From NCBI GenBank assembly GCA_016234655.1, contig JACRAU010000033.1:89670-153669 (forward strand): DNA of 64,000 nt, read 5' to 3'. The notes under the pieces were generated by a model that did no database searches, was not told the DNA's origin, and saw nothing but the letters and a program-made list of their open reading frames with translations. Origin of the DNA: Betaproteobacteria bacterium (GTDB lineage Bacteria > Pseudomonadota > Gammaproteobacteria > Burkholderiales > Thiobacillaceae). Position 1 is the first letter of the stretch. Each line of letters starts with the position of its first letter. The position numbers and the translations under genes are program-made. Shown here in pieces: positions 38,016-46,911 of this stretch.

Positions 38016-39062
38016 ATGGATATCAGCGATCTGCTGACCTTTGTGGTCAAGAACAAGGCCTCCGATCTTCATCTCTCCGCCGGCCTGCCGCCGATGATTC
38101 GCGTGCATGGCGACATCCGCCGCATCAACCTGCCGGCCATGGACAACAACGAAGTCCGCGCCATGATCTATGACATCATGAGCGACGGGCAGCGCAAGGC
38201 TTACGAAGAGCATCTGGAGACCGATTTCTCCTTCGAGCTGCCCGGCGTCGCGCGGTTCCGGGTCAACGCCTTCAACCAGCACCGCGGCGCCGGCGCGGTG
38301 TTCCGCACCATTCCGTCCAAGGTGCTGACCCTGGAGGAGTTGAGCGCGCCGGAGATATTCAAGGATATCTCCAACCAGCCGCGCGGCATCGTGCTGGTGA
38401 CCGGGCCGACCGGCTCGGGCAAGTCGACCACCTTGGCCGGCATGGTCGACTACATCAACGACAATATGTTCGGCCACATCCTTACCATCGAGGACCCGAT
38501 CGAATTCGTGCATCAGAGCAAGAAGTGCCTGATCAACCAGCGCGAGGTCGGTCCGCATACCCTGGGTTTCGACGAGGCGCTGCGCTCGGCCCTGCGCGAA
38601 GACCCGGACGTGATCCTGGTCGGCGAGATGCGCGACCTGGAGACCATCCGCCTGGCGCTGACCGCGGCCGAGACCGGCCACCTGGTATTCGGCACCCTGC
38701 ACACCAGTTCCGCCGCGAAGACCGTGGACCGTATCGTCGACGTGTTCCCGGCGGCGGAGAAGGACATGGTGCGCGCCATGTTGTCCGAGTCGCTCAAGGC
38801 GGTGATCTCGCAGAGCCTGTTGAAGAAGAAGGACGGCAGCGGTCGGGTGGCGGCGCACGAGATCATGATCGGCACCCCAGCCATCCGCAACCTGATCCGC
38901 GAGAACAAGATCGCGCAGATGTATTCCTCGATCCAGACCGGCCAGGCGGTCGGCATGCAGACCTTGGACCAGTGCCTGAGCGATCTGGTCAAGCGCAACC
39001 TCGTCGCCGCGGAAGAGGCGCGGCCCTACGCGGTGAACAAGGACGCGATCCCGGCCTACTGA
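38016..39062 (+). CDS. pilT: Type IV pilus retraction ATPase PilT
   Basis: Encodes 348 residues from the ATG at 38016 with GGGGAG upstream. The N-terminal PAS-like domain contains SDLHLSAGLPPMIRVHGD. The ATPase core has Walker A GPTGSGKSTTLAGM (about residue 130), the Asp box EDPIEFVH, Walker B DVILVGEMRD (about residue 205), the His box FGTLHTSSAAKT and the AIRNLIRE motif. PilT hexamers depolymerise the type IV pilus, driving twitching motility and DNA uptake. No other pilus gene, such as pilU, follows. Confidence 0.96.
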   Translation: MDISDLLTFVVKNKASDLHLSAGLPPMIRVHGDIRRINLPAMDNNEVRAMIYDIMSDGQRKAYEEHLETDFSFELPGVARFRVNAFNQHRGAGAVFRTIPSKVLTLEELSAPEIFKDISNQPRGIVLVTGPTGSGKSTTLAGMVDYINDNMFGHILTIEDPIEFVHQSKKCLINQREVGPHTLGFDEALRSALREDPDVILVGEMRDLETIRLALTAAETGHLVFGTLHTSSAAKTVDRIVDVFPAAEKDMVRAMLSESLKAVISQSLLKKKDGSGRVAAHEIMIGTPAIRNLIRENKIAQMYSSIQTGQAVGMQTLDQCLSDLVKRNLVAAEEARPYAVNKDAIPAY

Positions 39063-39084
39063 AGGCGCGGGCCGGCTATCCCGG

Positions 39085-39888
39085 TCAAAGCGTTTGGTCG
39101 AGATAGCCGCGCACAGCCTCGATCAGCGCCGCATCCAGCCCCTCGAAGAAGTGATTGGCGCCCGGCACGCTCTGCTGCATCGAGCCGGCGCGCTCCTTGA
39201 GCCAGGCGGCGCGCTTAGGCGCGTTCTTGACCACGGCCGGCAGGTCGTTCTGGCCGTATAGGTCGAACACCGGCAGCTTCAGCTTGCTGTAGTCGTCCAG
39301 CGTCGAATTGCCGATGGCCACCCAGGCGGCGATCGGGGCATCGGCCTGGCTGCCGAGATAGCGGTAGCTCATGCGGCAGCCCATGCTGTGCGAAACCAGC
39401 GCGATCTTCTTGTGGCCCTTGGCCTGCAAAAAGGCGGCGGCCTTTTCCAGCCGTTGCGCCGCCTCGTCGAAGGTCGGCGGGTAGTCTTCCGGCTTGGCGT
39501 CGACCTTGAGGATGGGCATCTGCAGCGACAAGGTGGTATAGCCGGCATCGACCAGTTGTTGGCGCAAGGGGCCGATCAGGCCGTGGTCCGGATGCACGCC
39601 GATGCCGTGGACGACGATCGCCGCCGCCTTCGGCTTGGCCGCCTCGGCGTAGAGCCCGAGGAATTTGTGCTTGTTCGGCAGCTCCAGATAGACCGGGTCG
39701 CCGACCAGCACGGCCGGCAGGATTTCGTCGGCCCATTTTTTTTCACGCGCATAGTGGCTTTGGCCGGCCGCTTGGGCGGCCTTAACGCCGGCCTTGCCGG
39801 CATTAGCCGGCACCGAAACTACGTTTTCCGAGGCGATGGCACCGGTGCAAGCGAACAGCAGGGCGAAGGCGACAAGCGATATCCTCAT
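39085..39888 (-). CDS. Secreted alpha/beta hydrolase (DUF3530 family)
   Basis: Encodes 267 residues with a signal peptide (1-19, MRISLVAFALLFACTGAIA). The hydrolase pattern is complete: IVVHGIGVHPDH near the oxyanion hole, SHSMGCRMS with the nucleophile Ser (about residue 167), an Asp in FDLYGQNDLP (about 212) and His in GANHFFEG (about 247). Substrate unknown; the family is periplasmic. It is separate from the TauE gene upstream (27 bases). Confidence 0.8.
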   Translation of the reverse strand: MRISLVAFALLFACTGAIASENVVSVPANAGKAGVKAAQAAGQSHYAREKKWADEILPAVLVGDPVYLELPNKHKFLGLYAEAAKPKAAAIVVHGIGVHPDHGLIGPLRQQLVDAGYTTLSLQMPILKVDAKPEDYPPTFDEAAQRLEKAAAFLQAKGHKKIALVSHSMGCRMSYRYLGSQADAPIAAWVAIGNSTLDDYSKLKLPVFDLYGQNDLPAVVKNAPKRAAWLKERAGSMQQSVPGANHFFEGLDAALIEAVRGYLDQTL

Positions 39889-39915
39889 GGTTTCCCTCTC
39901 CTTGAGTCTCTGGAT

Positions 39916-40782
39916 TTAATAAAGGCTGTATGCCATGCGCACGGCCAAGATATAGAGCAGGCCGGCGAAGATGCGTTTCAGTTTCGCCACCGGCAGGCGA
40001 TGGGTCATGCGGGCGCCCCAGGGCGCGCTGAGCATGCTCATGGCGGCGATGGCGGCCAGGGCCGGCAGGTAGACGAAGCCCAGGCTCCACTCCGGCAGGC
40101 CGGCCGTGGCCTGGCCGGACACGGCATAGCCGATGGCGCCGGAGACCGCGATGGGGAAACCGATGGCGGCCGAGGTGCCGATGGCCTCTTGGAAGCGGAC
40201 ATTGCACCAGGTCATGAACGGCACCGACAGCGTGCCGCCGCCGATGCCGACCCAGCTGGAGACCAGGCCGATCACCGAGCCGGCCAGGGTCATGCCGGGC
40301 CAGCCGGGCAGTTGCCGGTGGGCCCGGGGCTTGAAAACGGAGTTTCGGGGAAGGCTAACATCGGCGGAGCCGTTGTTAAGCCCGCGTGAGCGGGCGGCCG
40401 GAGCCAAGCCAAATAACATTTGCGTGGCGGCATAAAAGAGAAACACGGTAAAGAACACGCGCAGGCCGAAATCGGGCAGCCAGGCGGCGGCGATGGCGCC
40501 GGCCAGGGTGCCGAGCACGATGCCGGGCGCGATGCGGCGCACGATCGACCAGCGTACGGCGCCGTGGCCGTGGTGGGCGCGCAGGCTGGAGAGCGAGGTC
40601 AGCACGATGGTCGCGAGCGAGGTACCGAGCGCCATGTGGATGTTGTACTCGGCCGGAAAGCCTTGGTGGGCATAGATCCAAGACAACACCGGCACCAGGA
40701 TCAGGCCGCCGCCGACGCCGAGCAGACCGGCGATGAAGCCGGCGATCAGCCCGACGAAGAGATAGATGGCAAGGAAGGTCAC
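39916..40782 (-). CDS. TauE/SafE family permease carrying an in-frame palindromic element
   Basis: Encodes 288 residues from a GTG at 40782 that overlaps the EVE gene stop (GTGA). Each half begins with the family glycine motif: LAGLLGVGGGLILVP at the start and SSWVGIGGGTLSVPF in the second half. Between the halves, about residues 126-147 are encoded by a copy of the dispersed palindrome also found after metK, and that stretch (with GLNNGSADVSL) is not family-like. The family exports or imports sulfite, sulfoacetate or similar anions. The insertion keeps the frame and sits in the loop joining the halves. Confidence 0.88.
   Translation of the reverse strand: MTFLAIYLFVGLIAGFIAGLLGVGGGLILVPVLSWIYAHQGFPAEYNIHMALGTSLATIVLTSLSSLRAHHGHGAVRWSIVRRIAPGIVLGTLAGAIAAAWLPDFGLRVFFTVFLFYAATQMLFGLAPAARSRGLNNGSADVSLPRNSVFKPRAHRQLPGWPGMTLAGSVIGLVSSWVGIGGGTLSVPFMTWCNVRFQEAIGTSAAIGFPIAVSGAIGYAVSGQATAGLPEWSLGFVYLPALAAIAAMSMLSAPWGARMTHRLPVAKLKRIFAGLLYILAVRMAYSLY
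40342..40405. repeat. Palindromic dispersed repeat, copy B, inside the TauE gene
   Basis: 34 of the first 39 bases match copy A at 2941-2979, with the same downstream hairpin position but a different, still complementary stem. It is read through in frame by the permease gene on the opposite strand. Confidence 0.7.
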
Positions 40783-41234
40783 GGTTTCAGTTTGTCGAGG
40801 ATGAACTTCCATTCGGCCGGGTCGACCGGGGTGATCGACAGCCGGTTGCCCTTGGACAATACCCGCATATTGGCCAGTTCGGCATAGCCGCGTATTTCGG
40901 ATAGCGGCATGAGCCGGGTCTTCTCTTTGACCTTCACGTCGACGTTGAACCAGCGCGGCGCCTCCGGCGTGGCCTTGGGGTCGAAGTACTTAGCCTTGGG
41001 GTCGAATTGGGTGGCATCCGGGTAGGCCGGCTTGGCCACTTCGGCCAGGCCGGCGATACCCGGTTCGGCACAGGACGAGTGGTAGAACAGCACGCCGTCG
41101 CCGACGCGCATCTGGTCGCGCATGAAGTTGCGTGCCTGGTAGTTGCGCACGCCGAACCAGGCCACGCTGCCGTCGCGCGCCAGGTCGTCGATGCTGTATT
41201 CGGAGGGTTCGGATTTCATCAACCAATAGCGCAT
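40779..41234 (-). CDS. EVE domain protein
   Basis: Encodes 151 residues, the size of a single-domain EVE protein. The pattern MRYWLMKSEPSEYSIDDL, VAWFGVRNYQARNFMRDQMRVGD, VLFYHSSCAEPGIAGLAEV and a C-terminal NRLSITPVDPAEWKFIL is typical. EVE domains belong to the PUA-like fold and bind modified bases in DNA or RNA; the bacterial stand-alone protein has no settled role. Its stop overlaps the GTG start of the TauE permease. Confidence 0.93.
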   Translation of the reverse strand: MRYWLMKSEPSEYSIDDLARDGSVAWFGVRNYQARNFMRDQMRVGDGVLFYHSSCAEPGIAGLAEVAKPAYPDATQFDPKAKYFDPKATPEAPRWFNVDVKVKEKTRLMPLSEIRGYAELANMRVLSKGNRLSITPVDPAEWKFILDKLKP

Positions 41235-41310
41235 GCGGGTTCCTCTAGCGGAAATGTGGGGGCTATAATTAATTCCGAGTGATTTTGTCGGATATGGCGG
41301 AGTCTAAAAC

Positions 41311-42375
41311 ATGACGGGGTTAAATGCAGCGAGTTGGAATTTTGGCGCGGTCGTCAGCGCCGTGCAAAAGAATTGCCATATCTCGGACGCACAGTTCGCC
41401 GGCGACCTGACGATGTGCACCTTCCTGCTCAAGATGCGCGAGCTGTATCGCTGGGAGCACGACATCCCGCTGAACCGAGACATGCCCAAGGCCGAGGTCG
41501 GCGACTGGATGAACGCGCGCGGCCTGCTCTGGGACGACATCGAGACCGCGCCCTACGAGTCGGTGCCGCTGCCGGGCGGCGGCGTGGATGCCTTCGAGGT
41601 ACGCGCGATCAACCGCGAGCTGACGCCGCGCGGTCTGGTCTATTCCGGCGGTTACGGCCGCCAGTGTAAGCCGCATTTCTTCCTCGGCCGGCTCGACCGG
41701 CACGAGCAACGCGACGGTTTCGATGTCTACGTCTCCGCCTGCGAATATGCCCGCGACCTGGATGCCCCGCCCGGCATGATGCTGGACGAAACCGTCTTCG
41801 TCCGCACCGAGGCGCTGAAACGTTGGCTGTGGGAGCGCTACGAAGAATGGCGGTGGAACCAGCGCAACCAGGCCATGGGCCGCGCCGTCGCTTGCTACCC
41901 GTTCGAGCGCGATATCGAGGCGGCGTTGCAGGCAATGACCGAGACCGAGGTGGAATCGGTGATCCTGCACGAGTTGGGCGAGGCGCGGGCCGATGCCGCC
42001 CTGGGGCCGGAGTGGCCTGTGCTGCTGGCGGCGGTGATGCGCGGCCGGGCCGAGATCGTGGTGCGCGCGGTGCGCGACCTTTATGCCGATTGCCTGTCGA
42101 CCCTGCCCGGCCTGATCGAGCGGGGCGAGCCGGCGGCGATCCATTTCTACATGTCGAACCTGGTCGGTATGCGGCGCAAGCTGTTTCCGGAGCTACCGGC
42201 CGCCTATCGGGCGTGGCTGGCCGATGGCGATTTGACGGCCTTGCGCACGACGGCCGCCGCTGGCCTGCAACATTGGGGTGAAACGGCACAGCAACTGCTG
42301 CGACTTCATCGGGAACGCGGCGAGGCGGCCGGCCCCGAGATCGAAGCCCGGCTGGCCCCGAAAGAGGCACCCTGA
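41311..42375 (+). CDS. Conserved protein of unknown function (possibly Sfum_1244 family)
   Basis: Encodes 354 residues. No catalytic motif is evident. The sequence is rich in Trp, Tyr and charged residues (MCTFLLKMRELYRWEHDIPL near residue 35, RQCKPHFFLGRLDRHE near residue 113, LWERYEEWRWNQRNQAMG near residue 172) and looks like a soluble, mostly helical cytoplasmic protein. It has no signal peptide. The family name is from memory and uncertain. It stands alone between a divergent EVE gene and a convergent GGDEF gene. Confidence 0.65.
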   Translation: MTGLNAASWNFGAVVSAVQKNCHISDAQFAGDLTMCTFLLKMRELYRWEHDIPLNRDMPKAEVGDWMNARGLLWDDIETAPYESVPLPGGGVDAFEVRAINRELTPRGLVYSGGYGRQCKPHFFLGRLDRHEQRDGFDVYVSACEYARDLDAPPGMMLDETVFVRTEALKRWLWERYEEWRWNQRNQAMGRAVACYPFERDIEAALQAMTETEVESVILHELGEARADAALGPEWPVLLAAVMRGRAEIVVRAVRDLYADCLSTLPGLIERGEPAAIHFYMSNLVGMRRKLFPELPAAYRAWLADGDLTALRTTAAAGLQHWGETAQQLLRLHRERGEAAGPEIEARLAPKEAP

Positions 42376-42408
42376 GAACATCTCGAACGGGATGAAGCGC
42401 GCGGCCGT

Positions 42409-43413
42409 CTATTTGGACTCGCTAGGCGAAACCTTGGCCTTGAGGTCGATGGGGTAGGCCGTCAGAGTGGCCTGCCGGATTTGCTTCTCGATCGGCGTAT
42501 CGGAGTCTAGTTTGATGGCGACATGCTGCACGGCAAATCCGACCTTCGGTTTTTCTTCGTCGGCTTGCGCGGCCATTCGGCCGCGGGCCGGCGTCTTGGC
42601 CGGCTGGTCGTCGTCGATGGCGCAGGCGGTGTCGGCGCCGATGGCATCGGCGGTATCCGCCTCCAGGGACAGGCTGATCTGCAGGGCCTGCATGTAGGCC
42701 GGGCTCAGCGTGGCCAGGATGCTTTCTTCTATCGCCTGGGCTTGCTTGAGCGATTTGTCGGGCAGGCAGACGATGAAGTCTGCGCCGGTGTAGCGATAGA
42801 TCCGATCCCTCTCGTGCAACAGCCCCTTGATCTTGGCCAGGCAGGTGCGCAGCACCCTGTCGCCGGCCTCGTTCCCATGGCGGTCGTTGAGCGCGAGCAA
42901 ATCGAATTTCAGCCGGATCAGGCCGTAATCGCCGCCCTTGGCCTTTTGTGCGGCCTGCACCTCTTCCAGGTCGGGCAGCAGTTGGGAACTGCAAAAGGCG
43001 CCGGTCAAGGCATCGATCTTGTGCAGCGTCTCGCTGGCCTTGTGCCGAATGATGAGCAACTCGCTGCGGAATTGGTACATCGCATCGAGCAGGCTGTCGT
43101 ATTCCTTGGCGGTGATGACCCAATGGCCATGGCAGATCGCGTATAGATTGCGGGCCTCGGTGTGCATCACTTCGTGGATATTGCCCAATCGTTTGAAATT
43201 GCTGAGTTCGCGCAGGTGCGCATTGCCGGGGCTATGGAACCATTTGCCGAACTCGCAGTGCAGATGGCCGTGCTCGTCCAGGTCGGCCTGCGTCGGCACT
43301 TGTTTGCAAATGATGGTGCGATATAAACGATCGCGCCATGCATCGTGCATATTGAGCGCCCGGTCTATGGTGTCGATGATGGCTTCGAGTTCCCGAGGCC
43401 TGACGTTGATCAT
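42409..43413 (-). CDS. CZB-domain protein with a degenerate GGDEF domain
   Basis: Encodes 334 residues from the ATG at 43413 (AAAGGGGA upstream). The N-terminal 130 residues are a chemoreceptor zinc-binding (CZB) domain: NMHDAWRDRLY, then HCEFGKWFHSPG, then NIHEVMHTEARN. After a short helix a GGDEF-like domain follows, but the active site reads YTGADF instead of GGDEF/GGEEF. Zinc-controlled cyclases such as DgcZ have the same layout with an active site. This protein may only bind c-di-GMP or GTP, or be inactive. Confidence 0.8.
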   Translation of the reverse strand: MINVRPRELEAIIDTIDRALNMHDAWRDRLYRTIICKQVPTQADLDEHGHLHCEFGKWFHSPGNAHLRELSNFKRLGNIHEVMHTEARNLYAICHGHWVITAKEYDSLLDAMYQFRSELLIIRHKASETLHKIDALTGAFCSSQLLPDLEEVQAAQKAKGGDYGLIRLKFDLLALNDRHGNEAGDRVLRTCLAKIKGLLHERDRIYRYTGADFIVCLPDKSLKQAQAIEESILATLSPAYMQALQISLSLEADTADAIGADTACAIDDDQPAKTPARGRMAAQADEEKPKVGFAVQHVAIKLDSDTPIEKQIRQATLTAYPIDLKAKVSPSESK

Positions 43414-43463
43414 GCATTCCCCTTTCGCTTGGCGCGTTCTTTCGTGCCCTGAGTAGAGGTATA

Positions 43464-43497
43464 GCAAAAATTCGGGGCGCCGAATCGGCGCCCCGAT
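43464..43497 (-). terminator. Terminator for argB
   Basis: On the minus strand CGGGGCGCCG pairs with CGGCGCCCCG and is followed by AATTTTTGC. It lies 16 bases after the argB stop. Confidence 0.85.
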
Positions 43498-43512
43498 TGG
43501 GGGATGGCGAGG

Positions 43513-44481
<969 letters not shown>

Positions 44482-44916
44482 TCAGTCGATGGTCAGCCGC
44501 TTGGTCGCGCTGGCCGCCTTTTTCGGCAGGGTCAGGTCGAGCACGCCGTTCTCGAACCGGGCCTTGGCCGCCGCCTCGTCGATGTCGTGGCCCAAGGTAA
44601 AGCTGCGGTAGACCTTGCCGTAATAGCGTTCGCTGCGCAGCAGCTTCTCGCCTTCCTTCTGCTCGGACTCGTGCTTGACCTCGGCGCTGATCGACACGGT
44701 GTTGCCCTCGATGTTGACGTGGATGTCCTCCTTCTTCACGCCGGGCAGGTCGGCATGCACGGTGTAGGACTTGTCGTCCTCCTTCACGTCGACCTTGACC
44801 TGGCCCAGGGCCCGGGCCTCGGCCGGCATCGGCATGGGGCGGACAAAGAAGCCGCGCATCAGATCGTCGAACAGGTCGTCGATAGCGAAGGGGTCGCGAC
44901 GAATGATATTGGCCAT
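44482..44916 (-). CDS. Small heat shock protein (Hsp20/alpha-crystallin)
   Basis: Encodes 144 residues. The alpha-crystallin domain (about 40-135) contains VKVDVKEDDKSYTVHADLPGV and RYYGKVYRSFTLGHDID with the usual FENGVLDLTLPK end. Such proteins hold unfolded clients in ATP-independent fashion. The start has AGGAGG upstream. No heat-shock promoter was identified with confidence. It is divergent from the bufferin-type locus. Confidence 0.94.
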   Translation of the reverse strand: MANIIRRDPFAIDDLFDDLMRGFFVRPMPMPAEARALGQVKVDVKEDDKSYTVHADLPGVKKEDIHVNIEGNTVSISAEVKHESEQKEGEKLLRSERYYGKVYRSFTLGHDIDEAAAKARFENGVLDLTLPKKAASATKRLTID

Positions 44917-45115
44917 TTTGCTTACCTCCTTTGAATCACGGGTTGGAAACTCGGCATCGCCGATTGGGATGTATTAATCATGGTGCGATACGCGCGGATT
45001 TCAAGCGGCCCGTGGGCGCGTGGCGATACATTGTTTTAATGGCGGCCGGCCTTTCTTGTCAGGAATCTCCGCTTCGGACGACCAAGGCAGGTCAACCATT
45101 TCAAGCGAGAGTCAC

Positions 45116-45592
45116 ATGGCCTTCCTGATCGACAGCATCAAGCAGGGGTTTGCCGTTCTAAGCCGGGCGCGGGGGCTGGATATGCTCGCCGTGCGCCTGC
45201 TGCTGGCCTGGGAGTTCTGGGAGGCGGGCATCGGCAAGCTGCGGGGCGAGAACTGGTTCGCCAATATCCAGGCCGATTTCCCCTTCCCCTTCAGCCTGCT
45301 GCCGGTGGAATGGAGCTGGGCCATGGCCACCTGGACCGAGCTGGTCGGCGCCGCCTTGCTGGTTCTGGGCCTGGCCACGCGCCTTGGCAGCCTCGCGCTC
45401 ATGGCCCTGACCGTGGTGGCCTGGGCCAGCGTGCATGCCGGCCAGGGCTATAACGTCTGCGACAACGGCTGGAAGCTGCCGCTGATCTATCTGGTCCTGT
45501 TCCTGCCCTTGTTGATCGGCGGCGCCGGCCGTTTGAGCCTGGACCATGTATTGGCCCGGCGGCTATTTTCCTGCCGCACGGGCGCGGCCTGA
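45116..45592 (+). CDS. DoxX family membrane protein (candidate BufD)
   Basis: Encodes 158 residues from the ATG at 45116; GAGAG is upstream. Four membrane helices are visible, with the DoxX pattern RLLLAWEFWEAGIGKLRGENWF near residue 25 and ATWTELVGAALLVLGLATRLG near residue 75. A periplasmic loop holds GYNVCDNGW. DoxX proteins often accompany DUF2282/DUF692/DUF2063 genes, where they form the membrane partner. Here it opens a six-gene plus-strand cluster and is the first of the putative bufferin module. Confidence 0.85.
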   Translation: MAFLIDSIKQGFAVLSRARGLDMLAVRLLLAWEFWEAGIGKLRGENWFANIQADFPFPFSLLPVEWSWAMATWTELVGAALLVLGLATRLGSLALMALTVVAWASVHAGQGYNVCDNGWKLPLIYLVLFLPLLIGGAGRLSLDHVLARRLFSCRTGAA

Positions 45593-45665
45593 ATCGGCTG
45601 TACCATGGCAAGCCGGCTAGGACTGGGCCGACAATAAGCAAAACGATTCGGGATAGGGAGCGCGT

Positions 45666-46250
45666 ATGAGCGGCACATCGAAACTGGAGCCGGCGTTGTG
45701 GCTGGAGCGCTACGGCACGTATCTGTTCCGCTATGCCCTGAACACCCTGCGCGACGAGCGCCTGGCCGAGGATGCCGTGCAGGACTGCCTGCTGGCGGCC
45801 TTGCAGGCGCAAGCCGGCTACTCCGGCCAGGCCAACGAGCGGACCTGGCTCACCGGCATCCTCAAGCACAAGATCGTCGACATCGTGCGCCGCGACAGCC
45901 GGGAAAAGCCGCTGGAAACGGTCGATATGGAAAACCCCTACGGCGAGTTCGAGGCCAGCTTCGACGAGACCGGGCATTGGGGGCATGTCCTGGCCGAATG
46001 GGGCAACCCGGAAACCGCGCTGGAGAACCGGCGTTTCTGGCAGGCCTTCGAGGCGTGTTTGGCCGCGATGCCGCGCCGGCTGGCCCAGTTGTTCATGCTG
46101 CGCGAGGTCGTCGGCGCCGATAGCGAAAAAGTTTGTCAGGAAATGGAGATCAGCCCGACCAATCTGTGGACGATGCTATACCGCGGCCGCATGAGCCTGA
46201 GGCGATGCCTCGAGCGCAATTGGGCCGACGGAGAGGGGGCGCAATGCTGA
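45666..46250 (+). CDS. ECF-type RNA polymerase sigma factor
   Basis: Encodes 194 residues. Region 2 is seen in YLFRYALNTLRDERLAEDAVQDCLLAAL and ERTWLTGILKHKIVDIVRR (about residues 20-80), and region 4 in RLAQLFMLREVVGADSEKVCQEMEISPTNLWTMLYRGRMSLRRCL (about 135-180), given here in parts of the same span. No region 3 is present. The overlapping next gene encodes its zinc-finger anti-sigma factor. It probably drives the peptide operon that follows. Confidence 0.93.
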   Translation: MSGTSKLEPALWLERYGTYLFRYALNTLRDERLAEDAVQDCLLAALQAQAGYSGQANERTWLTGILKHKIVDIVRRDSREKPLETVDMENPYGEFEASFDETGHWGHVLAEWGNPETALENRRFWQAFEACLAAMPRRLAQLFMLREVVGADSEKVCQEMEISPTNLWTMLYRGRMSLRRCLERNWADGEGAQC

Positions 46251-46525
46251 ATTGCAAGGAAGTCAGCTTGTTGGTTTCGCGGTCGCGCGACCGACGCTTG
46301 AGCTGGTCCGAGCGCTGGGGCGTGCGCCTGCATCTCTGGATCTGCGAGCAGTGCCGAAGGTATCAGCGCCAAATGGCCTTTTTCGGCTGGCTGGCGCGAA
46401 AGCTGGAGGCGGACCCTAGCCCGATGGCGGGGGCCGAGTTGTCGCCGGAGGCGCGCGAGCGCATCCAAAAGGCGATCGAGGCCCACCGGCATGACGGCTG
46501 CGCAGGCGGTGGGCATTGCCATTAG
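46244..46525 (+). CDS. Zinc-finger anti-sigma factor with a His/Cys-rich tail
   Basis: Encodes 93 residues; the ATG overlaps the sigma factor stop (ATGCTGA). The HxxxCxxC zinc motif reads HLWICEQC (about residues 29-36), as in soluble ZAS proteins. There is no membrane helix, so sensing must occur in the cytoplasm. The last 14 residues (HRHDGCAGGGHCH) hold four His and two Cys and could bind copper or another metal. That would let metal release the sigma factor and turn on the downstream peptide genes. This link is inference. Confidence 0.88.
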   Translation: MLNCKEVSLLVSRSRDRRLSWSERWGVRLHLWICEQCRRYQRQMAFFGWLARKLEADPSPMAGAELSPEARERIQKAIEAHRHDGCAGGGHCH

Positions 46526-46579
46526 CACGAGTCGTTGTAGGTTCACGCAGTACTTAACTTAATCAATTAGGAGATTCGA

Positions 46580-46903
46580 ATGAAGCGCAAGCAAACCACC
46601 CTGACCCTGGCCCTCGGCGCCGCCATTGCCACTTCTTTTGCCGTCGCTCCGGCCTCGGCCGACAGCGTCTTTTCCGCCCAGGCCCTGAACGGCGGTTACA
46701 TGGTGGCCGACAACCACAAGGCCAAGGAAGGCAAGTGCGGCGGTGACAAGGCCAAAGAAGGCAACTGCGGCAACAAAGAAATGGGCAAAGGCAAGGAAGG
46801 CAAGTGCGGCGAGGGCAAGTGCGGCAACAAGCCCAAGGCCAAGGAAGGCAACTGTGGCGCCGGCGCCAAGGCGCAAGAAGGCAAGTGCGGCGGCAAGAAG
46901 TAA
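46580..46903 (+). CDS. bufA: Bufferin-type Cys-rich precursor peptide (BufA-like, DUF2282 family)
   Basis: Encodes 107 residues with AGGAG upstream. A signal peptide (about 1-27, ending APASA) is followed by a Lys/Gly-rich mature part with six cysteines (53, 63, 76, 81, 92, 103). Four lie in GKCG motifs and two in EGNCG motifs. Established bufferins carry EGKCG motifs whose Cys are turned into thiooxazole heterocycles that bind copper. The maturation genes bufB and bufC follow at once. The two Asn variants and the fused [10 protein letters not shown] pair are unlike the standard pattern as far as I recall. Confidence 0.88.
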   Translation: MKRKQTTLTLALGAAIATSFAVAPASADSVFSAQALNGGYMVADNHKAKEGKCGGDKAKEGNCGNKEMGKGKEGKCGEGKCGNKPKAKEGNCGAGAKAQEGKCGGKK

Positions 46904-46911
46904 GCAAGATC

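Noticed and set aside
37266..38858. Upstream extension of the proC reading frame
   Set aside because: The frame continues through yggS and across pilT; only residues after the ATG at 37265 match ProC.
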